Assembly: GCA_019188255.1 (NCBI GenBank)
Contig: JAETXT010000015.1
Coordinates: 1,240,001-1,304,000 of the forward strand
DNA length: 64,000 nt
Origin: Verticillium longisporum
Taxonomy: Eukaryota > Ascomycota > Sordariomycetes > Glomerellales > Plectosphaerellaceae
Direction of reading: 5' to 3'
Shown: in pieces, positions 1 to 13,324 of the stretch
How positions within the stretch are numbered: the stretch's first letter is position 1
Layout: every line of letters begins with the position of its first letter
Notes under the pieces: model-generated
Told to the model about the DNA's origin: nothing
Database searches by the model: none
The model's input: the letters and a program-made list of their open reading frames with translations, nothing else
Made by a program: the position numbers and the translations under genes

Positions 1-3000
1 GCCAAGAAGATAAGAATACACACAAGTGTGTGTACGAAGGAGGGATGGTGACACGAATCGGAGAGAACGAGAAAGATTCTACTTACAAGCTGAAGTGGAG
101 TGGAAAGACGTAATGGGTATCGTTTCTTGCTTCGTTCGCAAAAGAAATGCGCGGCGGTGACAGGCAAAGTAGACACCAAATGCTGGCTGGCTGGTGTGTC
201 GTGAACTGAGTGGGTGTGGCACAGACGCCAGCAAAGAAAATTCGATTGACTTTGTGAGGAGCAGCGTGGTGTTGACGAGAAGCCAAATTCAACTGAAGGC
301 AAGGTCGGCAGGCGGTTGACGTTGTGGGTGATGGATGGATCGGTGGATGGATGGAGAGAGGGAGACAAGGCAGCTTGAGGACCCTGCGGCTAGGTAGTGA
401 GCGGGAGGCGCTTTGGTATATAACGATCTGCCAGAACATCGACCAGACTTCGTGCCAGGTGCAGCGGCCGATCCAATTCAGGCACACAACACACAGCAGC
501 CCACGAGAGATGAGGCAGAGCTGGGCTAAGTGATTTGAATTCAGGTACCTTCCTTGCAACTTTTTCCGCGGCTGGTATGAACTCGTCCAGTGGTGTGCGG
601 CAGTTTGGTTGGAAGGTTGAGTTGAAACGAAGCGAACGTGCTCCGTTCGAGGCGGCAAGACCAGGGGCCCGGTACGTACTCTGCCAGGTAGCTAGGTGCC
701 CTGCCGCCCTCGGGTCTGTGGCGGGAGTCTGTTTTAGGCACGTTCAGGCGTCAAGGGGGCGACGGACCACGGATAGATGTGCACCGTGCCACACAGTGCC
801 TGGACGCCAGCAAGTACATGGGCACCAATTACCTGTGTAGAGACTTACTTTGCTCGAAGAGTGGACTGGTCTCAAGGCTCTCTCTGGCTCCAGCTCTGTC
901 TCCACTTGACGATCGCCAGTTGGCAGGCAGGTACGTATCACAGTCATGGCCAACCCTGTCTCTCCTTTCTGGGGACTGAATTCCAGAGAGTGGGAGTCAG
1001 CAGGAGGCAGGGGCTGCCCCCCCCCCGGGAGCGCCTTCCATTGATTTTCCAGAAGGGATGTGCACATGGGCAGGCACGGTCAATGCAAGGACGCCAGATC
1101 CTGGCCACTTCTCCTTTTCCCTCTCCACTGTCCGCCCAGAACATATTTTCTTCCCTTGCTTGCCGGCAGAGGAGCATGACTATTGTTTCTATTCTGCTAT
1201 TGCATTTGAAAGCGCATCACGATCCTCTATAGCGTCGTCAGCCATGTTTGTTTACGTGTTTCTGACCGAGTTCTCCATCAATCGTAAGCCACACTGTCCT
1301 CTGAACGTTTACTGCCTTTCCACAGTCTCGTCCAACATCGGGCTATTTCCTCCATCCCCACTCTGTGGACACTGACCAAGTTGCAGGCTGAGACATCAAT
1401 TAGCTTGTCCATGGCCCACCTTGCCTAATTCAAGATGGACCGGCTTTGGCCGTGATGACAGCCCTCCTCATTCACGTCATGCTCATTTCCCACCCCGTCG
1501 GTCACTGGTCATGGGGCTCTGGACTCTGGGTATTGAGAGATCTAAGATCTGCTGAGCAGTGCTGTTCGAGGGCTGAACGACAAGGCCGCCCACTACGTCC
1601 TTTTTGAGCCTGTGCCCAGCGATCCGTCAAAATGAACGAGTCTCTAAATACCGACGGCGCCAAGGTACATCCAGCATTGATTCGACGTCTTCGGATCACC
1701 ATCACGCTCAACAAGCGCGAGTGCTTTCCTGCTGTGTTCTCAGACGGCGCCATACTGGAAGCTGGCCTTTCGCAAAGATACTGTCGGAAGAACGTCCCTG
1801 CGTTGTTTCGACTCCCTTTCTCGATCGAGAACAAGCCGAGCCACTGTTTATTCTCGACATTTCCAATTCGTCGTCGGGACACGGCTGTCATGTTTGGGCT
1901 GCCTGGGTCCGCTCCCTTTCAGCATACCACTGTCTCTAGACTTCTGGGTGCTCGGATAAACTGAATTCGGGCTTCTCCCTCGCCGTGCATCATAAGCTTG
2001 CTAAGCCTGTCGGAACAAGGCACGCAATGCTCCGTCAATAGTCTTCCCTTTCCGTCACTCTATCGCCAGTGCGTGTACCGATCGATGTTGGCTACTGCCA
2101 CACGCGAACCGATCACCTCGAGCAGGCCGAGCAGGCAACAGACTCCGCATGTTGTGGTACTCCCTCACCGTGCACTCTACATGGCACCTGCAGCATGCCA
2201 GGGGTGGTCGTGGAAGGAACGGGTCTTCTGGAAGACGATGCTTGGGCCACTGAGGCTGCTAACCCTCCCACCACTATCCCAGGCCCGTGACAGGCAAAGC
2301 TTCCATGGTTTCCGACGGCCTGGCCCATATTGTCCTATACTCCGCACACCTGGCAGGTTACCCAGCGGAGTTTATGCTGCCCGCTCTGTACTTGTTGCCT
2401 ATGGCGCTTCCGCAATCCACTTGAAGTCTCAAGGTCGCAGGGCAATGAGAGGTCATCACAGCCATGGCTGCAGTTGCGTGACATGCGCTCTCGTCCCTTG
2501 ACATAGAACGCACACTGTTCACGAGAGAATCCGGCTCACATCACAGAGAGATCAGCCGCCAACGTCTGTGACAATACAATCTAGGGGGGAAGGGGGTGGG
2601 TGTCCGTTACGCCACCACTCTCTACCCTTGTGAGGTGAGGGTGGCCTCCAACAAACAGCTGCGTGGCCCATGCATAAAGGGCGGAAATGAGACTAACCTC
2701 GAGGGGAAGGCTTCCAGAAGTACACTAGAAGTAGGTGAAGCAAAAGAATGCAGGGATGTCACCATCCTCACATTTGTTCCATCAAAAGGGGCGTGCTTGG
2801 AATCATCGCCCAAGGGCAAAAGCTGATCCGAGCGAGGTTACCAAGTCCCCCCTTCTGACAATCCTTCCAGAAGGTCTTCAAGTTATGGAATGGAAGGAAG
2901 GCCGAAAAAAAACGGCGACCCGGAACAGAGGTTCTCTCCACCTCTTAGCACACGCAGGAATGACACGGACGATTCTTGCCCACTCCAGCCGAAGGTCTGT

Positions 3001-6000
3001 GTCATGCAACTCGCGACCGAATTGGGTGTCGCACGAGCACATGGGTGTCCCAATGCGATCATGAATTATCGTATTCGTCAGGGACTCGTGGTTCTGTACC
3101 AGAGCATGAATGAGCCACCTCAGCTGTAGGGGAGACGTTGCATGAATTGCTGTTGACAATTCAATTCAGCGGGTGCGAGGCCCAGTTCATGGCAGCACGA
3201 CACGCATAACCATGCCATGTGGACGCGCCATGACGGCCTCTGAGGCAGCCTGCATCCTCCAGGGTTTGGTTTTTGACAAAATTGGTCTCCTCCTGTACGC
3301 CATATGACGCTGCGATACAACCACTCTGCAGTCCACCGCAACTCGTGATGCATGGGCCATCTGCCGGTCAAGGTTAGTACTGCTGTCTCCATCTTAGGCA
3401 AATGAGATCGGCCGTCTGTGCAGCACACTTTGCGCGTCTCCGAACCCCCTCATTACGGCCCCTCCCCCCTCGACAAGGAGCCATACTTACCATGTACATG
3501 GTAGACAACGACTTGCCCTCAAGAGAGCACCATGTAATCTTTGAAAGCATCCACCACACCATACCGGAGACGCGTAGCTCACAATCGGCATCGCCGGTCG
3601 CAAGCTTTCTCTTGCGCGCGACTGCTGCGCTTTGGGCTAGTCCATCCCAAGTCTGTATCTGTATCGCATTGAGCAACAAGGTGTCGAGAAAAGCACGAAG
3701 ACGACACCAGCATTCGCGCGCGTGGTCAAGAATATGCAGGTATGTTTCAGGCCAGAGGACGGCCTTGGTGGATGCCGCAATCCCAGTGGCTCCAAGCTTC
3801 TCGCCTACCTACCTAAGGTACCTTGCCGACCACAAGCGAAGCTGACAGACTTGTGAGTGATCCCCAAGGTTCCGCTAGATGTCCAGCATATGCTGACCAT
3901 GTTACTTCCTGGGAAACAAACCCCCGAGCCAGTGTACAGTGCCAAGGGGAATCAGGTGGAGACTGTGTGCATCAGCTGAAGGCTAGCCCAGGCCAGTGGC
4001 TTGACTGTAGGCGTTTGGATGCTCTGGCGCGACCCCTGTTCCCTGGTTTTTTGACCACGGAATGTCTGTCTAGTACAGGTGGAGGGGGACTATGTGGTTG
4101 ATGATTCCAACCTCCATTTCTCTGTGATTTACCAAATGTTTGCTATTTTGGTTTGCTCCACGTGAACTCATCTCCCCGTGCTGACTAAAGAAAGATACAT
4201 GCTATTGGCTTTTCAGTTGGCATAGTTGGAACGGCGTCATGTCCGTTACTGGAGAATGAAACCCTTGTCGTCGTTTTTAGGGGTTGGTCCCAGCAAGGTG
4301 GAAAGGAAAAGAAAAGAAAAGCAGGGTGGATGGGTCTGCGAGGCCTGTGCTGCGGTCAACCTCATGAATGCGATCAGAGGCTTCTTGAAGTTCTGACGAC
4401 TCGCTGCTCACTAGAAGCTGAAAGATATCGGGGTGCTCTCTATATAGATAGCGTGGCCAACAGGAACCGTCCCGTACCTGGCGCCAGGATGTAGACCCCC
4501 CTTCCTCCTACTGCTCGCCCCGCTCCGCATCTTCCCACTGACCGGTCATTATCCAGTGAGCATGCGCAATCTTGCTTGCGTGGCGCATATTTGATGTAAG
4601 AGAGAGCCCTTGTTCGTATATCGAGCTTGATCAGACACGCTTGTCTAGGTACGTGAGGAGCTCTGGTGCCTTCATCAACTCTAATGACAATGCGTTGGAA
4701 ATGCGATGTTGACGGGTTCATTGGCCAGCCAGACTAAGACGTTTCTTCAGGAAGTCAGCGTTAGTCAGGGCAAGACATCATCCTTGGATCAACACTCCTC
4801 GCTGCCCTCAACACCCGCATACTTCAATCTGATGCCGCCATCAATCTTATCTTATTCTAAATGCCGGCGGTTCTGGTGGCCCACGGACTGCAGCCAGCCC
4901 CATTGTGGTGGGGTAGTTTCTATAGGGCGATTCGGGCACTTGAACCCAGAGCTGCTTACCTGGCAAGCCTGATAAATGGCTGTTGATCAACATCGTCTAT
5001 GTACTTCCTAAAGCAAGCATCACAATCGCGATTGCTGCCTTATTTGCCACGCTTGTGACCTCAGATCCACACAGAAAAGGGAACGACACCCACTTGCCAC
5101 AGTGCTCACCCGTAACGTCTCCGATCACATGATCCGTCCGTGTTGCGCCTCACTGGCGCTCGAGTCATGGCAGGGGGCCCATTTACCAGAAACAAAAGTG
5201 CAACAGCTCGACTTGATCATCGGGGTAGGACGCGAGAGAGAGCGACTCCACTTCCTTTTGGAGGTAGTTGAAACATGGGTTGTATTCCTGATATCCGTCC
5301 GATGGTTTCTACGGTGAAGCTGCGGAATTGGATACCGGTTTCACCATGAGATCCGGCTACCCGGCGGAGAAAGGGTCTCCCCTTCCTTGTTTCTGACGCT
5401 CACTCTCTCCCAGAGTGGCCATGTACGCGGTATTATCTGAAGCTTTTTCTGTGATCGCGACCAAGCTCGATGCGCCACCACGACGCAACGGCTGGAGCCC
5501 GACTCTGCGACGGCGAACCCCCTGGGGTTGCTGGACAGCAAGGTCAAGGCCACGGCATCACGCCCGTAACAAGGAGTGATCCGAATGAGAGTCACGGGTC
5601 AAGGCTTGGCTCGTTGGAATATTTGCAGGCGTGGAGTGCTTTTGGGTCGGAACAAAGATGACGCCCGTCTGTGACCTTAAACCTCTACGACGTCAAGCAC
5701 AGGTCACACTCATGTCGCGAAGGGGTACCGTAGCTCGTGGCGGGAGGAAGAAATACACACCACAGTCAATCAACACTTGGATCTACAGCTGGCCTGCTCG
5801 CTGGACCGAACGTGGCCGAGGGCTTGGGACGGCTTCGAGGATCCTCACAGAAGCGATGGACAGCTCGCGGTCCACGATCGTGCACACACCGAGCGATCAG
5901 CCAACTCCTGGAAGAGGATCGGCTACTGACTCTCGTCCGAAGCATTGTAAGTCATGGCGCCCTCCGAGGCAGGATTCGAGTGCCAGCGCGCAGAACCCTG

Positions 6001-8960
6001 AACGTCTCAAGTAAAGGCACTGTTGGGTGAAAGAGAAGGGAACCCCCGGCCAGTCGTTGCCAAGCTGCTCCGAAAACCGACGGCATCGCGTCAACATGAA
6101 TCAAGCCGGCCAATTCCACCGTTCCACCCTGATCGGTAGGGGTCCCGTCGATGCGAAAGGGTCGCTACACCTGGCGAGAGCTCCGCACCCTTGACTCTCA
6201 GGGATCACGATGCCGTGGCCCAAGTGTCCGAATGGCCCTACCGTTTCCCCCGACCTTAAGAATTCTCCGAGGGCACGTTGGCACAGGTAGAGAGAGAGAG
6301 GCACGGGCTTCCGGGGCTGGGATGTCACCCTGACTAAGGCGACTTGACGGGTCGGTGTCACGGCTTTGAGGCTCTCTCTCTACGTACAATCCAGATGCTC
6401 GTCCCCTCGGTCCGGGATGGCCATCGAGGTTCAACCTCCCGTCTGCTGAGCGATACGGGGCGGTGTTGTGGTCAATGGGATGCGGGGGACGATTTGGTGT
6501 GACCTGCCCGCCCCCGGAAGACTGGCACTTCTCACCGGTCGAGCCAAGCATCCGAGCAGCATGTCCCAGAGACCCAGACTGACGCGACAGGGGAGACACG
6601 TCGACTAATCTAGATATCGACGCTATCGACGCTAAAAGGCGGAGGTTGTCCCCCGGCTCGCCATCCGCAGATGTCGACATGGGTCAGGACGCCTTGATTT
6701 GTCCAAGTCAGTCAGCAAGAGACGCAGCTTGCAACGTTGGTCACACACATCCTTCGCTGCTGTCCATTGGGGAGAGAAGCCGTGTCCAGGATATCGAGAG
6801 GGGGCATGGAGCTCCCAGAAGTCGGGTCTGGATCTTTCAAGGTTGTTGCTGCTGTTGCGACACGAGCTGCACCTGGACGCCCTTGACACCCCCATGGCAC
6901 AACTGAGATGGCTTGGCGTTGGCAGACGAAGCTGCAGTCGTCATGAGGGCCGTTTAATCGCAGCGCCACACGGTCGCATTCGTCTTCTCGGTCTCTGCTG
7001 TAGAGGAGACCTCCAGCGTCAGAGGCAGCTTCTCGGTCAACACGCTGAGCGAGGCGGTGAACGAAAGAAGGCCCCCAGGCTTTTCGGGTTGTCTGGTTCC
7101 ATGGCCGCGGAGCGCATGTGCGCGTGTGATATCGTCATCTGACTTGACCGGGCAACATTGGTCGTCTATGCCTGGTGGAAAGGGGGCCCAGACGACACCA
7201 AAAGAAATGTGTGTTCGTTTGGTGGCGCTGGCACTGATACCCGTTGCAGATACCTAACTCCAGGATCCATTCGCTCTAGCCGAGCAGAAACCACCCACCC
7301 CACGCGTCACGGAGAAAAGAACCCTGCCAGCCGACGTGGAGGTCCGCCAGCGAACGACTGGCAAGCCTGGCGGAGCACCGTCCGTGAAAAACCCCGAACA
7401 TGTCTTCCTGGAATCCGCGTCTCCAGTTCCGTGGGTTGTTTTATTTTCTTGTTCTGACATGCCACTTGCTCGCTTGATCTACGTTGCAGGGCCGATCCTC
7501 TTCAGTTCTGCTTTCCAACTGAGATCCCGGATTGACCGCATCCCCAAGCAGCCTGTGGTTGAGGAGAGGTTGACTGTGATGGAATCGTTCAAGTTCTTCA
7601 TTCCTACCGATTGTCTCCCCCCGCCCCCCAATCTCTTACGTGTTGGTCGTGGACGGTACGCCGCCTTTGATTGCCAGCGAGCCAGGTTGGCACACGGCAA
7701 TTCGCGCAAAGTCAATCTCGCAGGACTGGTTTGTGCTTTGCGTGTATACCATGTGAGATCTGACCGGAGAATTTGATCCAACCCATGCTGCCGCCTGATC
7801 AAGCCCGCTGCCACTGGCTCAAGCGCAGCCCGTCCCTTGGTAGAACCAGTCTCGTAGGTGGGGTGGCCAATGGCCAGTTCTTGGGAACCGTGGTGCGCGC
7901 GACATGGTGTGGCCTCGTGGTCCCGCAGGGCTCCCAGATTGTGCCTTGACGACGGTCCCCTCTTTCCCCCGCGCAGGGACTATCTGTCACCAAGGACTCG
8001 GCACACTCCGATTCGCAGCCGGCGGTAGAGATCGGCCGTGTCTCTGAGAGAGAAAAGTTGTTTGATAGCGGCACGAGCAGAAAGGGGGGGGGGGCGGCAC
8101 GATCCTTCACATATTTTCTCCGATGATAGTCGGGTGACCACGGCGCTGCTGGCTGGCGTCTTGGTGTGTGATGATAAATCTCAAGCCACAGGACGGCTGG
8201 CGCCGTGATCAGGACGACAGAGGGACCCTGTTCCTATCGTGCGGCATGTCATCGCCCTACCTGTCGTCAGTGGTGGGGGGCAGGCTTCATGGCGATCGTA
8301 GGGTGGTCCGCAAGCTGGGCACACGAACGGGGAGGTAGGAGCAGGGATACCGGGGCATCATTTTGGAGAAGGCAAGGCTGATTGACTGGCCACCTTGGCG
8401 CATGCTGCATACTTTCTTCTACGAGTTATTGGCCCCGTCTATAGCCCGGAAGCGGACTGCAGCTCCGACGGTGAACCAGAACGACATGGCTATGCTGACA
8501 GGGCCGGTCGTCTGTTATGTCGAATAAACCATTGCGGAGAGGGTCAAAGGAGGAGGAGGGGGTGGGAGGCGAGACAAACTCAGAGCAAGTGTCAAGAGGC
8601 TCTTCTCAGCCTTCCTCAACAAACATGGACGTCAAAGTCATAAATATCTCGCTATCCCACGACGTAACATTCCCTTAATCTTCCAACATCTTGGAGCATT
8701 CACGAATTTTGCAAACTCCCCTGGCGTATAAGCGAAGTCCCGGTGCCGTTGCTGAGCGGGTCGTTATCAGACACTCATTCACCGCGACACGCGCATCGTC
8801 TTCACTGGAGTGACGCGACCAACTGTGCAACTGACATTCCATCACATTGTCCGCACGGCATCTCGCCCCCCCAACGACCATATACCTTTGATTTGGATGG
8901 GATAGATATTCACCAAGAAGCATGAATCAATGGGATCCCGCATTCACCTCGGACTATCAA
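1..8960. other. Long region without a supportable gene
   Basis: Only short, overlapping open frames of biased composition occur here on both strands. None carries a recognisable motif, and I could not join any through fungal splice sites. A GTAAGT-type donor on the minus strand near position 90 could be the 5' UTR intron of a gene lying to the left, but no coding sequence supports this. I saw no tRNA, rRNA or transposon signature. Confidence 0.5.
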
Positions 8961-8970
8961 TTTCTGTTCC

Positions 8971-8977
8971 TATAAAG
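8971..8977 (+). promoter_or_regulatory. TATA-like box (TATAAAG) of the methyltransferase gene
   Basis: A TATAAAG sequence lies about 218 nt before the ATG at 9195, in a pyrimidine-rich leader. The position suits a fungal core promoter, but the motif is short and could be chance. Confidence 0.35.
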
Positions 8978-9194
8978 ACGGCCTACATGAGGACCTTTTT
9001 CTCACACCGCACACCAAGCTTCACGATCCATGGAAAGAACCCAACTCAGACTTCCTTCTGCTCGACGATTACTCCTTGAGACATTGAACAAAACAACCAA
9101 ATCTTCTTCACGCTGTCTCACATTCGCCTCGTAAACTAGCAAATCATCAGCACTGGACCCTTAGCGAACACCGTCCCCACACTATACAATCGCC

Positions 9195-10541
9195 ATGTCT
9201 GAGAAGGAGAAGACGCAGACCGTCATCGGTGCGGACATCACCCATGGTGCTGTCATCGACATTGGAGGTTCGGCCATGGGCGCTGCGATCCTGACTCGTC
9301 TTCGTGACGCCCTCTACGACACCCCTGAGGGAAGCCCCATCGTTCTTCCCGATGAGCTCCTGTACGATGACAAGGGGCTCGCCATCTGGGCCGAGATCAT
9401 TTTCACGCCTGAGAACTATCAAGCCACCGACGAGATGAAACTTTTCGAGGCTAACAGTCCTGAGATTGCCAAATATATCCCGGAGGAATCTGTCATGGTC
9501 GATCTGGGTGCTGGGTACGTTCTTCCCCCTTTTTCCCAACTGAGTCTTCATTGTCTTTTCTTGTTCTCGTGTCCACACACCGCCGCAGGATTCAAGATGC
9601 TTCCAAGACCTTCGGTCTTTAATGCTTCAGAAACCTTAAATCAAAGCCCCAGCGCCGTTGCATACAAAACAAACTGACATGATACAGCGACCTCCGCAAA
9701 GTTGGCATCCTCCTGGCCGAGCTTGAGCAACGCGAGTCCAAGACGACCTACCTCGCTCTAGACATCTCCCAGGCCTCTCTTTCGTTCAATCTTGAGACGC
9801 TGTCAACCAAGCACTCGCGCGTCCTGACCGCCGGCCTTTGGGGCGACTTCTCTGCAGGCTATGCATTTGTCGCCGCCCTTCCGCCCTCCACACCACGCGT
9901 ACTCCTCTCTCTTGGTTCCGTCCTCTTCAACGACGAGTTTCAGACAGCCCTCACCTCTCTCCAGAAGTGGGCCTCTCTGCTGCAGGAATCGGATATCATT
10001 CTTGCCGGCATGGATGGACACACCCTCGCCGACCATCGCGACAAGATCTGGGCTGCCTACCACGCCCACGAGGACCTCTTTGCCCGATTCTGGGCCAACG
10101 GATTTGAGCACGCGAACCGCCTGCTTGGTGGCGATATCCTCAAGCCTGACGATTGGGATACATGTGCGGAGCTTGATGAGGAGCAATGCCGCCATCGTTT
10201 CTTCTTCCGCGCCCGCCGTGATATTGACATTGGCGAGGGTCGGATGTTACACTCGGGGTGCGAGATGGACTGGTTCGATGCGCACAAGAATGGCGTCGAA
10301 AGGGTCCGCCAGCTTTGCGGCCTTGCCAATTTGGAGGTCCTCAAGGTCTGGAAGGCCCCTGGCTCGGAGATGTGTATGTGAACTCCTTGCCCCCCAACAC
10401 CCTCTTCAGATCAATACTATGACACCCTGGTCTCGATTGATAGACTGTCCGGAATGCTGACATGACACAGACCAGTACCTGCTCCGGAAGAAAGGCCGAG
10501 CGGGCTCGCCTGCTGACTCTGCCATCAGTGACATGCAGTAG
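9195..10541 (+). CDS. EgtD/EasF-like SAM-dependent methyltransferase
   Basis: Three exons (9195-9514, 9688-10373, 10471-10541) encode 358 residues. Introns 9515-9687 and 10374-10470 have GT-AG ends and join in phase. Splicing restores SAM motif I, VDLGAGDLRK, at about residues 102-111. The rest aligns by eye with the histidine-specific methyltransferase domain of ergothioneine enzyme EgtD/Egt1 and ergot enzyme EasF: a YLALDIS strand after motif I, an LLSLGSVL strand, and a C-terminal DWF plus YLLRKKG end. Family members methylate an amino nitrogen of histidine or a tryptophan derivative. The substrate here is unknown; no sulfoxide-synthase domain (as in Egt1) and no prenyltransferase gene (as in ergot clusters) is present. 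It is convergent with the transcription factor at 10808-13324. The fold call is firm, the substrate is not. Confidence 0.85.
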
Positions 10542-10807
10542 TCCTTTGGGCTATTCCAAGCTGCTGACGACGAGCTACCGGTCGGGGAATGAATCGGAGA
10601 TGGCGGTATCTGGGAAGAAATGTTGAGGAAAACCGTAGATACGCTTCAGATTATCAGCCCCCGGTCTCGGATCATGACCACACGACGACGATCTCTCCCA
10701 GGAGAGTATATAGGTATAGAAGAGGCTCTTGAACAGAGTCAAGACCGGGATAAATGAGAATGAGACTCAATCCAAAAAGCCTCGTGAGACCTTCGGAGGA
10801 AGTAGAT

Positions 10808-13324
10808 TCAGATGAGGCAGAGGATGCCTTCTTCCTCGGTGACCCGTGCCACCATTGTTTCCCACCATGGAGATCGCAAGGCGATACTCTCGGGTATCTC
10901 GACATCATCGTCAACTATCTCATCTTTCATCCAATCTCGAATGCGTTGTAACGCCTCATACGCTGGAGGGACGCTCTGTTTAGGCGTCTTTAGCTACTAT
11001 CCCACGGCGGCATGTCAGATTATCTACACTTACCGATCGACAAGATGTTCGTATCACCGACTGAAACCAGCCTTCAGCACAGAGCTTGTGATCAGGGTGC
11101 ACAGCCAGAAGCCCCAGTAGGAATACAGGGAAGAAAGGGGCCTGAGCAGTGAATAGCGGTCCTGAGGTCGGCATGCGCCTGATGCAAGCTGCAAGGTATG
11201 TCATTTGTTTAACAACGTCTGGATGCGAACGTGGTAGTCGCGATAGTCGACAGTGCAGATAGATCATGGCTGCCAGCCGCCAAGCTTCTGCGGTAAGGTC
11301 GGTCATGCTGGCCTTGTTCGTGACAATGCCTTGAGGGTTAAGCTGCAGGTCGCAGTTACGGAGGAGCGCCTCTACAGAGCTGTGGCTTTCGCGATTCAAC
11401 TCGGACCATTGACGAAATTCATTGAGTTCCTCAGCAACGGCATCGGCCCCGACCGGGAGGACGATGGACTCTGGCTCTTCCTCGATCAGGGCAGCAAGGT
11501 GAGTGATGAGGGCAAACCTATGCAGAAGCCGAGGCGCACAGCCGCAAGCCCCGTGGATTTTGCGGCTGTTCTCCTCCGTGCTTTGCAGAAGGAGCCACTG
11601 GAAGTGCGTGCTGTCCGAGCTAGCCTTGTTCAAGCGCGTCATGGGGAGGGCAAGGACCACAGCTCGACTGGTGATGACAGTGTTGGCGACTCGGGCATCG
11701 GAGGGCTGTACGTTGTTGACGTGCCAGTATCGGTGACCGGGGTCAGTAACATCAAGCACCTTGCATGCAACTTGGGCGCCTTCCAGCCATCTGGGAACCT
11801 CCTTTTGGGGCGTCGACGTTCAGGCGATACGACGTCTAGCATATTCAGCAGAGCGATGGCTGCGACTATGCTCTCGCCGCCGCCGGGTCTCTGCTCTGCC
11901 TCTTCTCGCAAGTCTTTCGTCAGAAGTCCTACGGCAGCATTATAATGTGCATTAGACCGTTGCCTCACACGCTCATCAGGCAAGTAGTCGAGAACGTAGG
12001 TCCCGGCAAGTGCTAACATGGCGTGAAGCACAGCCTGGCTTCTGGGAGCCATCTGGATAATATTGACGAGCCAGCAATTGGTGGCATCCAAAATTGCTCT
12101 CCCGGAACACCATGCATTGCGATCTGAACCACTCTTAGACCTGGTTTCCTGAGCTTGGTGTGACATTTCAGGACTTACAAAAGACGAAAAATTGCCAGTC
12201 GGCCGGGCTCAGTTTCAAGTCTTGGCCAAAGTCATGGGGTAGCCGTTGAATGTGCTCCTCAAGCAAGGATGGCGGATCTACTGCAGCGGTTCGAAGCACT
12301 GGTTTGAATGTTGTTGGTGCATATGATTTAGGGGTAGGCTTTGCCAAAGCATGCGGCGCCACGGTGGGAAGTCGTGGTTGGCATGCTAGCCCGAGCCCGC
12401 GTCGATGAAGGCTTAGGCGGCCTTGTGACGCCTGGCGAGCACCGTTGCTGGTCCGAGTGGACAGGGTCCGAGGCGGAGAACGAAGCCGCATGCCGTGGAA
12501 GCGACACTTGATATATCCGTTGACCTCGCCATTTTCTAGGGTGCGTGGTCTGCTCAAGGCTGGAATCCTCTCGACAGCATTATCCTGGAAAGGATTCAAC
12601 AGATCTCGGGCGGCCCGGCGCGTGTCTTTGGATGGTAGACTGGACTCAAAGGCAACGACTCCTTCGAGGGCTGCCGGGAGGACCGCCTTTCGTACAGGAT
12701 CCCCAAACTGAATGGACGAGCCGTTGGTCGCGATCCAAGGGTGAGACGCAGGGCGATCTGAACGATGTCAGTGTTGAGACTCGGCCCTCGGGTCTGTTCA
12801 AGCATATTGCTTGTGCGGTGATCACCGAGAGGATCGGTCAAGGAGAAACAGGGAACAGGGCTTGTTGACGGGCAGCATGACGTGCACCTACGGGCAAAGT
12901 GGCCAAACGGCACATGGCTGACAAGAGAGAGCGGCTCAGGAAGAGATGCTCCAGAAAAGGCGGGATGAGGCACCGACCCAGCTATCTGGGACGTCTGACT
13001 GGGACGTGTACATGTAGCTGGGGCCGGGGCCTGCCAAAAGACTGAGTCAGAAGCTTGGAAGTCGTCGAAGGCGGGAAAGAAGGGATCGAAATCTCGTGAG
13101 TCCTCCGAGTCAAGGCTGATCTCGGTACCAAGTCCATGACGGTGCAAGGACGATGACGAGTCGGAATCGCCAGAGCTCGAGACCTCGCTTGGACGTTGCA
13201 AGGGAGGGCGAAGGTTCGACAGAGGAAGAGCGGGTGACGAATGGGCGTGCTGGTGAGCGGAAGCATGAGGATGAGGGTTGGCTTCATGCGAACGTTTAGC
13301 CCGCTTTGGCGGAGGAGCGACCAT
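10808..13324 (-). CDS. Fungal_trans_2-type transcription factor (one apparent frameshift)
   Basis: Four minus-strand exons: 13324-12892, 12757-12179, 12123-11034, 10975-10808; introns of 134, 55 and 58 nt with GT-AG ends. The start is the ATG of MVAPPPKRAKR, a likely nuclear localisation signal. A long Ser/Pro/His-rich N-terminus is followed by DPVRKAVLPA, a basic GYIKCRFHG segment, then the helical regulatory domain (VLHAMLALAG, LNMLDVVSPE, DPGHRYW, PRLLHRFALITHLAA) and a C-terminal RSPWWETMVARV. The frame breaks at about 11774-11779, after FPDGWKA; one extra C in the coding-strand CCC run restores it, giving 756 residues. I see no N-terminal Zn2Cys6 cluster, so DNA binding is unproven. It may be an ARCA-like regulator. 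The exon structure is inferred. Confidence 0.75.

Noticed and set aside
83..658. 191-residue minus-strand frame at the left end
   Set aside because: Low-complexity composition, no motif, no splice continuation; typical chance frame in a CT-biased region.
4936..4950. Minus-strand GGTTCAAGTGC, resembling a tRNA B box
   Set aside because: No T-stem pairing and no acceptor stem.
5631..6030. Overlapping plus-strand frames of about 100-130 residues
   Set aside because: Three frames open at once in GC-rich DNA, none with a family feature.
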